A DNA stretch of 64,000 nucleotides. Origin: Tritrichomonas musculus. Its lineage: Eukaryota > Parabasalia > Tritrichomonadida > Tritrichomonadidae. Shown here piece after piece: positions 19,284-30,221 of the stretch (position 1 is the first letter of the stretch; every line of letters starts with the position of its first letter). Position numbers and translations under genes: made by a program. The DNA lies in NCBI GenBank assembly GCA_039105265.1, contig JAPFFF010000021.1, positions 744,001-808,000 on the forward strand, in the 5' to 3' direction. The notes beneath the pieces were generated by a model. It did no database searches, was not told where the DNA came from, and was given only the letters and a program-made list of their open reading frames with translations.

Positions 19284-21194
19284 TTAATCAAAATATTCCT
19301 CTTCCTCCTCTTCTTCTTCAAATACAGTTTGTGAATCTTCATCTTTTTCGTTTTCGAACACGATTTTAAATTTTGAACTGTCAAAATTATGTGATTTACA
19401 AAAACTTTGAATAATTTCGTCTAATTTAATAGAATTTTTATCAACTTTTTTGCTTACAAAAAGTTTGGCTCCGGTCAAATCAACAAGTATATAAATTGCA
19501 CCCTCATCATGATTATTGATTGAAAAAGATGTATCAGGAGTATCCCAATTCATTGCTTTGTAAGCTTGGAAAGTTCGGTTTACTGTTACTCTAAGGCATT
19601 TTTCTATTTCATCTGCAAAATCTTGTACAAATTTTAATTCTTTCTTTGTAACTTTTTGGGAATCGGGATTATCTTCTTTATTTACATCATTGTTCTTGCT
19701 TTTGTCTGCATTTTCATCTTCAATAACTTCTGGTGACTCTATTGTAACAATTCCATGAGATTTGTAACGGTTTTTATCAAGTTTGTAAAGACCTTCATCG
19801 CCGATATCTTTAAAGTCTATTGTCACAAAGCATTTTGAATATATTCCCTCATTTGACTTACATTTCGGTTTCATAACTAAATTGTATTTGAATTTTTTAC
19901 TGAAATCGAAGTGTTCATCATTAACTTGTTCATTTTGATGAGCTACAACTTTTTTAGTAGTTAAGTAAAATCTGATAGCTTTTTGTTTGAAAAATGGAGA
20001 TGTTTTTTGTTTCCTTCCTCCAACAATTTCACTTAATTGAATTAGTTGTGCCATAAATTTAGGATTGGGAGATGCAATCCTTCTCTTCTCTCTTACAATT
20101 TGATATGCCTTATCATAATCGTATTTTCGCGTTAAAATAAGGTAGCCAATTACAATTGCGGCCGAACGTGAAGATCCTTGAATACAGTGAACAAGAACTT
20201 TTCCATTTTCTTGTTGAATAGCTTCTTTAATAAATGAAGTTGCTTTAAAAATCCATGAAAAAATGTTTTCATCTCCTCCATCGCTCATTGGAAGTCTTAA
20301 AACAATAAAATCTTTGTTATCTAAAGAGTCATCATCAAAATTCATTGCTGTAGATGAAGATCCCTGATCTTTCAATTGATCACCACATGTATCTGTGAGA
20401 TGGCTTGCACAATTGATAATATGAGTAATACCATTTGCTTTAAGCAGTCCTTTATTGTGGGCAACTGTTTCACCTGATATATAAATTGATGTACCTAGAA
20501 TTGGTGATAAGTGACGACTCCATCTGTCTAATTTTTCACCTTTACTGCAATCAAGGGATATTGTGGACTCGTTTTGTGTTTGATCAGGCTTAAAAAGAGA
20601 AAATTGAACAGATTGATTTTTTTTTGTCAAACTGATTCTTTCTTGAAATGGTGTTAATTTAACAATAGGAATAAATGATGTTTGTGTGAGAGGGGGAGCA
20701 TGAAATGGAAATCGAAGTGAAAATTTAGTTAAAATCGGGAAAAGTTCAAATAAATCATTTATTTCAACTCGACTGTATTTATTTCCATCGATCATTCGTT
20801 CATTTATAATACGCTCAAAAGATAGGCAGCGAGCATGCGATAATGAATCGCTTTCTAAGCCATTTAAAAAGAAAGTAAATCCTCGGTTATTGGATAAATT
20901 AACTGGTTGAGAAAAGCCTTCAGACTGAAATGCATTTTTAAATTCTGTTATAGGAAAATGTTTAACATCATTCAACGGTGGAAGTTCACGTGATTTAATA
21001 GGTGTCAATGCAAAAACAACCAAAACAGAAATCTTTTTTAAATCGTTTGTATTTGATAATACATCATAGTTAAGAGAGCGAAGTGATGATCGAAGTGGTG
21101 TATTTGATATTGGCCAAATTGATACAGAAAGAGTTCTGCCAAGAGTAATTGGCTCATTTTGGGGTTGAATAGAAAAAGATTCTGATAGAATCAT
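19284..21194 (-). CDS. Dual-specificity protein phosphatase with long C-terminal extension, 636 aa
   Basis: A DSP domain at about residues 225-385 contains the signature HCIQGSSRSAA (HCx5RS) with nucleophile Cys337 and the general-acid loop in LRLPMSDGGDEN. It also has the AYQIVREKRRIASPNP segment typical of MAP-kinase-phosphatase-like DSPs. The N-terminal 220 residues are not recognised. The C-terminal region (390-620) has two globular-looking parts. The second, with GAIYILVDLTGAKLFVSKKV, is faintly reminiscent of the gelsolin-like modules that follow the DSP domain in plant MKP1-type phosphatases; this is tentative. The protein ends in an acidic run (EEEEEEEEYFD). It should dephosphorylate Ser/Thr and Tyr residues in the cytosol or nucleus. 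Confidence 0.9.
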   Translation of the reverse strand: MILSESFSIQPQNEPITLGRTLSVSIWPISNTPLRSSLRSLNYDVLSNTNDLKKISVLVVFALTPIKSRELPPLNDVKHFPITEFKNAFQSEGFSQPVNLSNNRGFTFFLNGLESDSLSHARCLSFERIINERMIDGNKYSRVEINDLFELFPILTKFSLRFPFHAPPLTQTSFIPIVKLTPFQERISLTKKNQSVQFSLFKPDQTQNESTISLDCSKGEKLDRWSRHLSPILGTSIYISGETVAHNKGLLKANGITHIINCASHLTDTCGDQLKDQGSSSTAMNFDDDSLDNKDFIVLRLPMSDGGDENIFSWIFKATSFIKEAIQQENGKVLVHCIQGSSRSAAIVIGYLILTRKYDYDKAYQIVREKRRIASPNPKFMAQLIQLSEIVGGRKQKTSPFFKQKAIRFYLTTKKVVAHQNEQVNDEHFDFSKKFKYNLVMKPKCKSNEGIYSKCFVTIDFKDIGDEGLYKLDKNRYKSHGIVTIESPEVIEDENADKSKNNDVNKEDNPDSQKVTKKELKFVQDFADEIEKCLRVTVNRTFQAYKAMNWDTPDTSFSINNHDEGAIYILVDLTGAKLFVSKKVDKNSIKLDEIIQSFCKSHNFDSSKFKIVFENEKDEDSQTVFEEEEEEEEYFD

Positions 21195-21511
21195 TTTTAA
21201 AAATTTTTAACACAATTTTTGTTTATGATAGCATTTAAAAAAATCAATGAAGTAAATTTTTGATAATAGATTAAGAAAAAAATTGAAAGGTTATATGATT
21301 TTCAGTTTATTTTTTAGTTGATTATTGCATTTCAAAATGATTGAGATTTTGTCTACAAAATGAATGGGAGAAATTAATGTTTTGGAATCAAATTCCATAT
21401 TGTTACAGTTATTTCAATCGATTTTCTCTAATTAATCAATATTTAATAATCAAATAATTATACAGCATATTTACTTTTTTACAAAACAAAAAAATAGTAA
21501 TATTATATAAT
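21195..21511. other. Spacer upstream of the phosphatase gene
   Basis: Between the phosphatase start and the 3' end of the giant HEAT protein gene, both on the minus strand. AT-rich; nothing recognised. Confidence 0.5.
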
Positions 21512-24500
21512 TTATTTGTCATCAGGTGTTAGATCCTGCCAGCTATCTTGAGCGTGCAGTTTACGAAGTTGGCCAGGTTGGGCAAAAGTTTTAAGAGAGA
21601 ATCTTCTCTTTTCTATCAAAGGAGTCGCCTTCTCGATCTTATTCACAAGTTTTTGGCCTTTATCAACTCCTAAATTCTTGAATGTAACTTTCAACATCAT
21701 TTTATCGTTCTTGTTCACTTCCCTCCAAATCAAAGCGCCGACTGTTGCTAACTTTTTAGACAGTTCCATGTTAATTACTGATTCAGTAATATAATTAAGT
21801 GAAAAAGATAGAATGCTAGTTATTAGTCTATCATTGTTTCTCAACTGTTTAAACTGAATCAGAACATAGCCAAGCTGTAGCATTTTCAAAGCAAACGATG
21901 GAATGAGTTTTTTCTCAGAATTTTCGCCATTTTTGGAATTTTCAAGATTCTCAAAAAGTGCGTATTTCTCGTAAAATTCAATAAAACGGCTATCCTCGAA
22001 AAAGTGGCAAGCTAAATCGCCTGATGGACTCAATTCTGATTGTCTTAAAAGTGTGTAGCCCATTAACTCGCAGCCACCATCAATGAAATGTGATATTGAA
22101 AAATCATCAATTAACTTCATTGACTTAGTACATGTATTTCGCTTTAATGAACGATATATTATTGAAATTATGAATGAATCTGATCTAGAATTTTCATTGT
22201 TTTCTGTTTTTCCTTCTTCTTCCTTTTGAGACAAAATTTTGAATAGGTAATCGTCAATCTTTGAATCTGACTTATCAAAGAGAAGGGTAAGAAGAGGTAA
22301 AGCTTTGTCATCTGAAAAAGAGCTTTGAATAATATCAAAGAAAATATCACTTTTTTCAGAAACCTGTTTGCTGGTTCCGTTATTGATTAAATATGCAAGA
22401 GCAGTATGAAGATCTTTCTTGGATTCGATAGTGAGGAAAAGGCTTGTAACAAGATCCCAGATATCTTCTTTGCCAGATACCATTGTGCAAGCTAGTATGA
22501 ATGATTGGAAATCTGAAGCTTGTACAATTCTTGTTGATTTAATGATAGAATGTAGGAAACGATTAAACAATTTCAAGTCCATCATTTCGAATTCGACAAG
22601 ACTGGCAAGACCATTGAGGCTTGCATTCATTCTCCATGCTTCCTGACTACGAGTTACTTCAGCAATAAAGAAATATGCAAGATCTTCAACAGAAACAATT
22701 TCATTTCGTTCTTCTGAATTGTCCTCTTTTTGAGAATTTATTTGGCCAATCAAACCTTTTTTGAGCATATAAATAAGCCACACCAAAGAGGAAACGATTT
22801 TTGCATAATGTTTTGAGAGCATTGATCTGAAAGATGATATTTCGCTCCATTTGCTTGCTAAATAATCGGAATCGGTGTTTGCATTTGAATCGAAATTAAT
22901 ATTTGCTAATTCATCGACATTCTTGTACCAAAGCGATCGAGAATAAGCAACAGTATCATTAAAATGAACGAGGAATTCAGGAGTCAATTCTTTTATTTTT
23001 TCAAAGATAGATTTATTATTTCTTGCAATCGAAACTAGTTGAGCAGCAATCGATAAATAAGCAGCTTCAAAAGAATTTAAAGCTGTATACTTTTGTTTTG
23101 AATTTGAGAAGAAAGAAGAATTAAGATCAAATATAGATTTTGTTTCATTCATGCATTCAATGAAGCCATTCAATACGCCTTCATTTACAGATAAATCATT
23201 TATATGGAAAAGCAAGAAAGAAGACAAAAAGTTTCCACTTATTGATAGATTAGAACTTGAAAAAGCAATTTTCAAAGCTGTTGAAAACTGTGAATCATAA
23301 AGATCAAGAATTCTTTTTCCATTCTCATCTTTTAATTCTCCAAAAGTCTTGATGATTTCAACAAGCAAATTAAAGCAATCACTTTGTAAGCTATTTCCAC
23401 TATTATCAATGCTACTTCGAGTGAGATGTGAACTCCAATCAAAATTTGTATGCGAATTCAAGTCAAACTGCATGTTTGTGTGGCTGTTGATGTGGTTGCT
23501 TAAGTAAGAATACTCATTTTCATTTCTGACAAGGGAATCAATAGCTGATGCAATAATATCATCCATGCATTCATTCATTAATGGTTTTGAAGAATACAAA
23601 AGTGGTAATAAACTAATTGCAACAGTTGTACAAACTCGACGAACGCTGATTCCAGAACTGACATCTGGTGTTCCTGGTAAAACTCCTTTTGAATTGCAAA
23701 GACGAACCAATTTGACCCATTCTTTCAATCTAATTCTAACTTTCTCATCGTTTTCATTACCTTTTGAATTATTAATAAAATTATTAACTAGAGTTGAAAT
23801 AAAGTCGCTGGCTCTAGTATCTGATGTCGTTTGTAAAATCATAATTATTTGTGGGATTAAATAAAAGAAGTCGATTTTTGGATCAATCATCTTCGCGTAA
23901 TCAGAAAAAACGCCGCATGCGGCTGTTTTAAGCGAAAGAGAAGTTCCTCTGGAAGAAGGGAATGAATAAATTGAATATAAATAAGAGTTTGGATCGGAAT
24001 CTGATGAATGATTAGATGACAAATATTCTTGAAGTTCTTTGCCTTCCTTCATTGGAGGATTTCCGCCGAATAGTAAATCGCGTTCGAATGCAAAAGCCGC
24101 GCGTAGAACGTGATAGTAAACTCCTTTTGAAAATGGAACTTCACTATTTGCAAAACAAAAAATAATGTTTTTAATTGTATTCAATATTACCGCGTAATTG
24201 TTATTTCCATCTTCTTTCATTTTTATATCTGGAGATAATATCAATGTTAAGGCGTTAAAGCTTTGAGCCATATAATACATGATGAATGGACTGATGGATC
24301 CTGGTAATTGGAAAATGCTAAAGAAAAAGTCGACTTGATTACTTGTGAACGGAATCAAAGATAATTGAACCATATAATTCTGATATAATATCATTAAAGC
24401 AAAAAGAGCGTATGCTTGGTATTCAGTTGTCATTGCAATGTTATTTAATTCAAGCATTATGTCAACAATTGAAACCTCAGGAATATCTTTATTATAAGTG

Positions 24501-27187
24501 AAAAGTGCTGCCAGTAAGAAGCACTTTTCTCTACTTGGTTTGTATTTCATGATATGATTCAGAACTGCATTCAAATAAAGTTTTTCATGCTGACTTGTAT
24601 AAAGAGCAATGCACTCAGCCAGAGTTTGAACCTTCAAAGATAATTGAATATCATTCATAGAAGAAACAGATGAGCATGTATATGAAAAGTTTGCGGTGGA
24701 AGATGAAAATGCGGTCAATGGCAAATTTGAAGATGAAGTTGAGTGTACAGGTTTAGGAGAATTTGTAAAAGATGATAATGCTGAATTGGATAATGACTTG
24801 CTTTTTGTAAATTCAGACGAAAATGAATTGATTGCATTAAACAAGCAAATGATTAAACCATCTTGAACAAAGTTATTATTATTATGATGATGATCTTTGC
24901 TATTGGTGTTATAATTGATACTTAATTCATATAGCATGTCAGCTGTTTTTTGATTTCGTAAAAGATATAAAATTAATATTGGCGACATTTTATAGTTGAT
25001 GAGTTGATTTGTAAATAATAAAGTTAAAAAGTCTTTTCCCATATCATTTGGAAGACTCAAGATAAACTTTGGATATAAAATTATTGCATTTTGAGCAAAA
25101 ACGTTTGGATGAACATTGATAAAAACGGTTGGGACTTCCCTGTTAATAACTGGAGTAATTCTTAAAAGCATTGGTGGTGATAGCATTGGACTTTTTAACG
25201 AATGAAATACAAAATCAATAGGTGGAGTTGATGAATTAATTAAACTTCTTAATTTACGGCCAATTACGATCGCAAATTTTTCACTATCAGGATTTAAAAC
25301 AAGGTCGCTGAAAGCTTTCAAAGCACAGCAATGAGTTGGAAATGAAGAGAGTTCTTCATTGTTGTATATGCTTAAAATTGCTCTTGTTGAATTCTTTAAT
25401 CTTGGATATTGAACAATAAACATTGCAATTTGGGCAGCAAGACCTTGGCATAAATTAATTGTATTTTCATTAAAAATTTCATTTGCTTCAAAGTAATTGC
25501 TGAATAGTTCAAGAGCTCTATCGGCCTCTTCCAGAGAAAAAAATGACGACGAATCAGAATATTTATATGGATCATCATCACTAATGTCACTATCTTCTTT
25601 TATTGATTTAGGGCAACCTGTCATTAATGTAAAAGCAGCTTGAAATTGGCCTTCTGTCATTTGTCTTGATTTAAGTCCATTTGAAATGGCGAGTTCAATT
25701 TGTCCTCGGAATTGATACGCTATTTTTGGTCGTTGAGAAATAATTGTTGACGCGACAATTGCGTAGCCTTTTATTTCCCGGCTTATATTCTGAGAAATAT
25801 CTGGCGGTTTTGATAAGAATGAGGATGAAGCTTGGACGTAAGGGCTTGATACATTGACACTTCTAATTGCTAATCTTGTAAAGAAATTGATTGCTGCATC
25901 TCTCAGTTGATCAGATTTCTTTGTAACCATTTGAAAAGCTGTTGCTGCGGTTAAATTCAATGATTCTTGGTAATTGGAAAGAACTTTCATCATAAATAAA
26001 TTATCTGCTGAAAAATGGTCTTTGATACTCTCCAATTTATCGAAAAGAAGCTTTCTATCATCATTTGAAATAAGGTCAATTAAATGTGGTAAATCTTCTG
26101 GAATATTTTTACTGATAAAAGCAAAAAATACATTAATATTCTGATGAATATAGCTTGGGGTTACCATCAATATTAATTTCCGAAAGATATTATGCAATTG
26201 ACTTGGAAACTCACGAAGAAGGAAAGAAAAACTTTTGTTCAATTTTTCTTGTTCTTGGTTTTCTTTGTTTTTGTCAATTGTATTGATTTTAAATTCGTTA
26301 AGATTATTTTCATTTTCAAATTCTGGTTTATTGTTATCTGTTTTATTTGTTTTGTTAGTATTAATATTGATCGAATAAAGACTATCATCTTCAAAGCAAT
26401 CTTCCAAATCACGTATTAAATATTTTGCTATTAGAAAACTAGTTTCTTCTCTAGCAAAAGGTGAAAAATTACTATTTTCGTCCATTAATGATTTAAGGCT
26501 ATTCATAACTTTTTGGAAAGCTGTTGAATTTAAGTTAATTGATGATTTAGGATTTATTATGGTTTTTAAGAGTCGAATTGTTAGCATTTGCTCGGATTCA
26601 TTTGAATTTGAATTTGTTGTCGAACTGTTAGCAGTTTGCAAAACTTTCAAAGCTAGCTTCAAAGTTCTATCGAAAAAAAAATTATCGTTCATTTCTTTTC
26701 GCGCTCGTTTGAAACAAAAGTTAAGAGCGTACAAGATTGGCTGAATAAGATTGTTATTTTTGGTCAAATTCAATAAATTCTTTGCAAAGCTTGTTATCTT
26801 TGACGCAAAATTTTTTCCAAGTATTTTAATAATAAATCCAGTTGCAAATATATTTGCTTTTTGTGGTCGTTTAGCAACATCAGCAAATAAATTCCAAGTT
26901 TTTTCACTCCTATCTGAAGAACCTTCGTTTTGTCGAGAAATTTCTTTACTTTTATAAAGGTGGAGAAGACATATTGCAATACGGATTGAACATTGAAGTG
27001 AGAGTTCCCCCTTGTTAACAGATAAAAGATTAATTAGAACTGATTCAACTTTAGAAAATAATTCATCGTCAATTGTTTTGGGTAAAATTGATTCATAATT
27101 AACAAGATGATCACATATTATGCGTTCGGCTGGTTGAAGCCGTTTTGAATCGACAAGTTTTTGAAGAGATGATAAAAAAGCATCCAT
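21512..27187 (-). CDS. Giant HEAT/ARM-repeat protein, possibly HEATR5/Laa1-like, 1891 aa
   Basis: Long alpha-helical solenoid composition throughout, with no catalytic motif or membrane segment. The N-terminus (about 1-200) reads as paired helices with a SIRIAICLLHLYKS-type segment followed by KITSFAKNLL and LYALNFCFKRA. That layout resembles the N-terminal region of HEATR5/Laa1 proteins, which act with AP-1 clathrin adaptors on endosome/TGN membranes. This is a weak resemblance, not a motif match. Asn/Asp-rich linkers occur near residues 215-330, and a Ser-rich linker near 800-850. The longest frame begins with a TTG 19 codons upstream; the ATG at 27185-27187 is chosen and is preceded by TCATTAT, a good initiator match. 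A general scaffold role is the safe reading. Confidence 0.85.
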   Translation of the reverse strand: MDAFLSSLQKLVDSKRLQPAERIICDHLVNYESILPKTIDDELFSKVESVLINLLSVNKGELSLQCSIRIAICLLHLYKSKEISRQNEGSSDRSEKTWNLFADVAKRPQKANIFATGFIIKILGKNFASKITSFAKNLLNLTKNNNLIQPILYALNFCFKRARKEMNDNFFFDRTLKLALKVLQTANSSTTNSNSNESEQMLTIRLLKTIINPKSSINLNSTAFQKVMNSLKSLMDENSNFSPFAREETSFLIAKYLIRDLEDCFEDDSLYSININTNKTNKTDNNKPEFENENNLNEFKINTIDKNKENQEQEKLNKSFSFLLREFPSQLHNIFRKLILMVTPSYIHQNINVFFAFISKNIPEDLPHLIDLISNDDRKLLFDKLESIKDHFSADNLFMMKVLSNYQESLNLTAATAFQMVTKKSDQLRDAAINFFTRLAIRSVNVSSPYVQASSSFLSKPPDISQNISREIKGYAIVASTIISQRPKIAYQFRGQIELAISNGLKSRQMTEGQFQAAFTLMTGCPKSIKEDSDISDDDPYKYSDSSSFFSLEEADRALELFSNYFEANEIFNENTINLCQGLAAQIAMFIVQYPRLKNSTRAILSIYNNEELSSFPTHCCALKAFSDLVLNPDSEKFAIVIGRKLRSLINSSTPPIDFVFHSLKSPMLSPPMLLRITPVINREVPTVFINVHPNVFAQNAIILYPKFILSLPNDMGKDFLTLLFTNQLINYKMSPILILYLLRNQKTADMLYELSINYNTNSKDHHHNNNNFVQDGLIICLFNAINSFSSEFTKSKSLSNSALSSFTNSPKPVHSTSSSNLPLTAFSSSTANFSYTCSSVSSMNDIQLSLKVQTLAECIALYTSQHEKLYLNAVLNHIMKYKPSREKCFLLAALFTYNKDIPEVSIVDIMLELNNIAMTTEYQAYALFALMILYQNYMVQLSLIPFTSNQVDFFFSIFQLPGSISPFIMYYMAQSFNALTLILSPDIKMKEDGNNNYAVILNTIKNIIFCFANSEVPFSKGVYYHVLRAAFAFERDLLFGGNPPMKEGKELQEYLSSNHSSDSDPNSYLYSIYSFPSSRGTSLSLKTAACGVFSDYAKMIDPKIDFFYLIPQIIMILQTTSDTRASDFISTLVNNFINNSKGNENDEKVRIRLKEWVKLVRLCNSKGVLPGTPDVSSGISVRRVCTTVAISLLPLLYSSKPLMNECMDDIIASAIDSLVRNENEYSYLSNHINSHTNMQFDLNSHTNFDWSSHLTRSSIDNSGNSLQSDCFNLLVEIIKTFGELKDENGKRILDLYDSQFSTALKIAFSSSNLSISGNFLSSFLLFHINDLSVNEGVLNGFIECMNETKSIFDLNSSFFSNSKQKYTALNSFEAAYLSIAAQLVSIARNNKSIFEKIKELTPEFLVHFNDTVAYSRSLWYKNVDELANINFDSNANTDSDYLASKWSEISSFRSMLSKHYAKIVSSLVWLIYMLKKGLIGQINSQKEDNSEERNEIVSVEDLAYFFIAEVTRSQEAWRMNASLNGLASLVEFEMMDLKLFNRFLHSIIKSTRIVQASDFQSFILACTMVSGKEDIWDLVTSLFLTIESKKDLHTALAYLINNGTSKQVSEKSDIFFDIIQSSFSDDKALPLLTLLFDKSDSKIDDYLFKILSQKEEEGKTENNENSRSDSFIISIIYRSLKRNTCTKSMKLIDDFSISHFIDGGCELMGYTLLRQSELSPSGDLACHFFEDSRFIEFYEKYALFENLENSKNGENSEKKLIPSFALKMLQLGYVLIQFKQLRNNDRLITSILSFSLNYITESVINMELSKKLATVGALIWREVNKNDKMMLKVTFKNLGVDKGQKLVNKIEKATPLIEKRRFSLKTFAQPGQLRKLHAQDSWQDLTPDDK

Positions 27188-27611
27188 TTTGTATAATGAG
27201 TTATAAAAAATATTTTGATTACTTCTAATTGAATTGGTATTCAAAAAATTGAGAATATAAATGATGATGGGGATAAATATATTTTTCTTAAATTATTAGC
27301 AAAAGAATTGTTAATGATTTTTATTTGAAATATAATTGGGCTAAACTTTTTAAATCAAATAAAACGTTATTTTTTAAAAAGTTATTTAAAACCGATTAGA
27401 AAAGATTTCATTCTATAAATTCATACTTTTAGTTTGAATATCTTTATTCTACTATATTTCTTAAAATTAATACTTCGAGTTATATAATTTTATCTAAATT
27501 TCATTATCATCTATAAAATTAAATAAAAAAAAAAAAAAAAAAAAAAGAAGTTGTATAATTTTATGAAATATATATGTATGTCTGTATTGTAAAAGTATGA
27601 ATAAATAATAA
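27188..27611. other. Intergenic spacer with A-run
   Basis: Between the RING gene's 3' end and the start of the HEAT gene; contains an A-run of about 20 at 27525-27546. Nothing else recognised. Confidence 0.5.
27193..27199 (-). promoter_or_regulatory. Candidate initiator of the HEAT-repeat gene
   Basis: On the minus strand, CTCATTATACAAAATG places TCATTAT five bases before the chosen ATG. It resembles the trichomonad Inr consensus and supports this start over the longer TTG-initiated frame. Confidence 0.4.
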
Positions 27612-28523
27612 TCAAAATGATGTAGGTTTATTACATATAGGACAATGGTGTAAGCGTAAAGCTCTTTTACATAAACAATCATCACACACAACTAGGTGCC
27701 CACAATCAGCAATGGCAGTATCTGCTTCTTTTTGTAAGCAAACTAAGCATGGAATATTCCTTTTATTTTCTTTGTTTGAAACATCAGGATTATCAGGTGT
27801 TTTTGAATCAGCGGTAGAATTGTCAAATTCAATTAAAGAATTGCTTGGATCATTGTTTGAAGGTGTTTGTGTATTTTTCATAATATTGTCATAATCAAAA
27901 CAATTTTCTATAGGAATAGCTGAATTAATTGGAATTGAAAGAATCTTATCATCAGCAGTATGTAGTCGTTGCTCTTTCAAAATAATTTGAAAGTCTGATT
28001 CAGATTGTGAAATTTGGAAAATGAATTCATGTTTTGGAACAAACTGAAAACCAGCATCAAGCTGAGTTTTTGCGTGTTCTAAATCAGGATGTAATTCGAC
28101 ATTAAAATTGGACAAAAGTGGAAGAGGTAAGGATAAACGAATTTTTTGATTAGGTTCATTTTTAGTTATTTCGAAGTTCAATGAATTGATTTCTCCATTT
28201 GATATAATTACAAGCCTTCCTGGTGCTTCACTATGTAATTCAAAGCATAAATCATATATTTGTATATTTTTATCAACAATTTTAATAGTTGGATTTGTAA
28301 AAGATATAACAGCTTTAAGTTGTTGTGGAGGTTCTTGAGTTTCTTGTGTAGGTCTCATATTGGGTGATCTGGAATATAAGCGTTCAAGATTAAGGTCACG
28401 TATTGTACTTGCCAAATCTCTGTCACTAGCTTCTCCGACTTCTGGACTTGAACCAAAATAAGAGTTGTTTGATCTAACGGTAGTTGAAAGAGGTGATTGA
28501 GCATTTGATGAATTATTCCCCAT
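27612..28523 (-). CDS. RING-finger E3 ubiquitin ligase with N-terminal myristoylation signal (MGRN1/LOG2-like), 303 aa
   Basis: The chosen ATG (28521-28523) gives an MGNNSSNA N-terminus, a classic Gly2 N-myristoylation signal that the longer TTG-initiated frame would mask. The C-terminal C3HC4 RING has ligands Cys259, Cys262, Cys274, His276, Cys280, Cys283, Cys294 and Cys297, ending four residues from the stop. The central part (about 90-215) looks like a beta-rich domain, in the position where Mahogunin (MGRN1)/LOG2 ligases have their DAR2-type domain. Architecture and myristoylation suggest a membrane-associated E3 of that class; the central-domain assignment is inferred. It lies 102 bp from the next minus-strand gene. 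Confidence 0.9.
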   Translation of the reverse strand: MGNNSSNAQSPLSTTVRSNNSYFGSSPEVGEASDRDLASTIRDLNLERLYSRSPNMRPTQETQEPPQQLKAVISFTNPTIKIVDKNIQIYDLCFELHSEAPGRLVIISNGEINSLNFEITKNEPNQKIRLSLPLPLLSNFNVELHPDLEHAKTQLDAGFQFVPKHEFIFQISQSESDFQIILKEQRLHTADDKILSIPINSAIPIENCFDYDNIMKNTQTPSNNDPSNSLIEFDNSTADSKTPDNPDVSNKENKRNIPCLVCLQKEADTAIADCGHLVVCDDCLCKRALRLHHCPICNKPTSF

Positions 28524-28625
28524 TTCAATTTGAATTTTTATTTCAAATGAAATTTGAAAGTCATTATTTAAAAAGTCAAATAATAGCAAAATAAATAAAT
28601 ATTATTAATAAGCATTGAAATCTTA

Positions 28626-30221
28626 TTAGATTTCGATTTCGTTAAAGATCAAGGTAGAACTTGATATGCTGTCTTTAAGTTCATTATAGAATTTATATTC
28701 ATTTTCAAGTTTGTCACCTATTTTAACTTTTCGTATAAATTTTAGATCTTTATCATTAAAATATTCTATTAACACCTTGAATTTTTGATTAATTTCTTTG
28801 CATGCTTGATAAATTGTGATTGTAGATGAACTGTGTGAAATATTAAAATTAAAAATATGATTCAAATACTCTGATAATTCTTTTCCATCATCAATTGTAC
28901 AGTCAAGAATTCGTGTAAAGTCACTTCTAAATTTTTTCAGGTCACTGCCTTGTTCAGGCTTTAAATTTCTGTGTAAATGCTTAATAAGATCAATGAATGG
29001 AGATGTAATTAAAGGATTAATGATAGGAAGTACTGTGAATATTTTTTTTATATTGTCAATAAAAGTTTTGCAATTCTTTTCTATAAAAGAGTCAATTAGT
29101 GAGACTAGAAATCTCAAAAACAATAAGAATTTTTGGTAGAAAGTGAACAGCTCTTTGCATCCTGATATAAAATCTGGATCATTACTGCTGTTTATAATAT
29201 TGTCTTTTGTAAAATTATTGTTGGAAAACAAAACGGTCAAATAATAACCAAATTCTTCTAATGGGTACGTAGTTCCTGCAACAAAAGCTGCAGGATATAT
29301 TAGACATTGAATTAAATATTCTTGAAATGTATATTTCTTCTTAGTCCATTTTTGATCATAAAGGATATTAATAAATTCTTTGGGATAATCATCATTTAAA
29401 AACATCGATGGAGCGAGAGGTGTATGATTATTGGAGTGAGAATTTTCTTGATATTGCGGTGCTTTTTGATTATCTAAAAAAACAGGAATATAAAAAAGGA
29501 AAAATGGCTGAAAATTGGAAAGATTTGCATTTTTTTCCTCTGATATAACGCCACTGCAGAAATAGAATGATTTTTTTAGCATAAACATGCGAAGACAGCA
29601 AATATTGTTTTCAAATCCAATAGCCATATTTAGGGAATGGATAAACGATTTATTCTTTTCTTTATTAATTCTTCCATAAGAATGCAATGGGATTTCAATT
29701 TGTGTAATCAAATTATTTGCATAAAAAACAACAGATTTATTAACATTTAATGATCTACTATTTAATTTCTCTATTATGTATTTATCATGTTTATCATCTA
29801 AACTGTGGTAATCTGTTAATTCCTCTGAATATATATATTGACAAATTTTTACTAGATTGGCAATAATATTTGGATTTCTATCGTATAAATAATAAAAATT
29901 ATTTGGTGATATTTTCACTGGGATTTTATTTTTTATATCTGATATACAATGAGAGAAATTGATATAGGATAATCTTTTAAAATTCTTTTGATTTAATAAT
30001 AACTGATCATTGTCCATAAGATAAGGTCCACCTGTTATTGCTGGGTCTAAATACGTTTGGTTACGCTTTTCTGCAAAATTGTAAAATAAATGCGATAAGC
30101 CAAAGTAAAACAATGAAGATAAATTCAAACAGTTAGGAATGACAAATCCACATATTTTTCTAATGTTTTCTTCATCTGGTAAGTCTTGTATGTAATTTGA
30201 AATTTCTTTTGAATCTTTCAT
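28626..30221 (-). CDS. Hypothetical helical protein, 531 aa
   Basis: Uninterrupted frame with ATG at 30219-30221. I do not recognise a family. The first 60 residues include a hydrophobic, Phe/Tyr-rich helix pair (CLNLSSLFYFGLSHLFYNF) and the C-terminal half has long amphipathic helices (FYQKFLLFLRFLVSLIDSF). These are too charged at the edges for confident membrane spans. The composition is rich in Asn, Ile, Lys and Phe. No catalytic motif is seen. The small gap to the RING gene and shared strand give no functional hint, since these genes are individually transcribed in trichomonads. Confidence 0.75.
   Translation of the reverse strand: MKDSKEISNYIQDLPDEENIRKICGFVIPNCLNLSSLFYFGLSHLFYNFAEKRNQTYLDPAITGGPYLMDNDQLLLNQKNFKRLSYINFSHCISDIKNKIPVKISPNNFYYLYDRNPNIIANLVKICQYIYSEELTDYHSLDDKHDKYIIEKLNSRSLNVNKSVVFYANNLITQIEIPLHSYGRINKEKNKSFIHSLNMAIGFENNICCLRMFMLKKSFYFCSGVISEEKNANLSNFQPFFLFYIPVFLDNQKAPQYQENSHSNNHTPLAPSMFLNDDYPKEFINILYDQKWTKKKYTFQEYLIQCLIYPAAFVAGTTYPLEEFGYYLTVLFSNNNFTKDNIINSSNDPDFISGCKELFTFYQKFLLFLRFLVSLIDSFIEKNCKTFIDNIKKIFTVLPIINPLITSPFIDLIKHLHRNLKPEQGSDLKKFRSDFTRILDCTIDDGKELSEYLNHIFNFNISHSSSTITIYQACKEINQKFKVLIEYFNDKDLKFIRKVKIGDKLENEYKFYNELKDSISSSTLIFNEIEI

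Noticed and set aside
27188..27244. 19-codon upstream extension of the HEAT-repeat protein
   Set aside because: Begins with TTG and would place the initiator-like TCATTAT inside the coding sequence.
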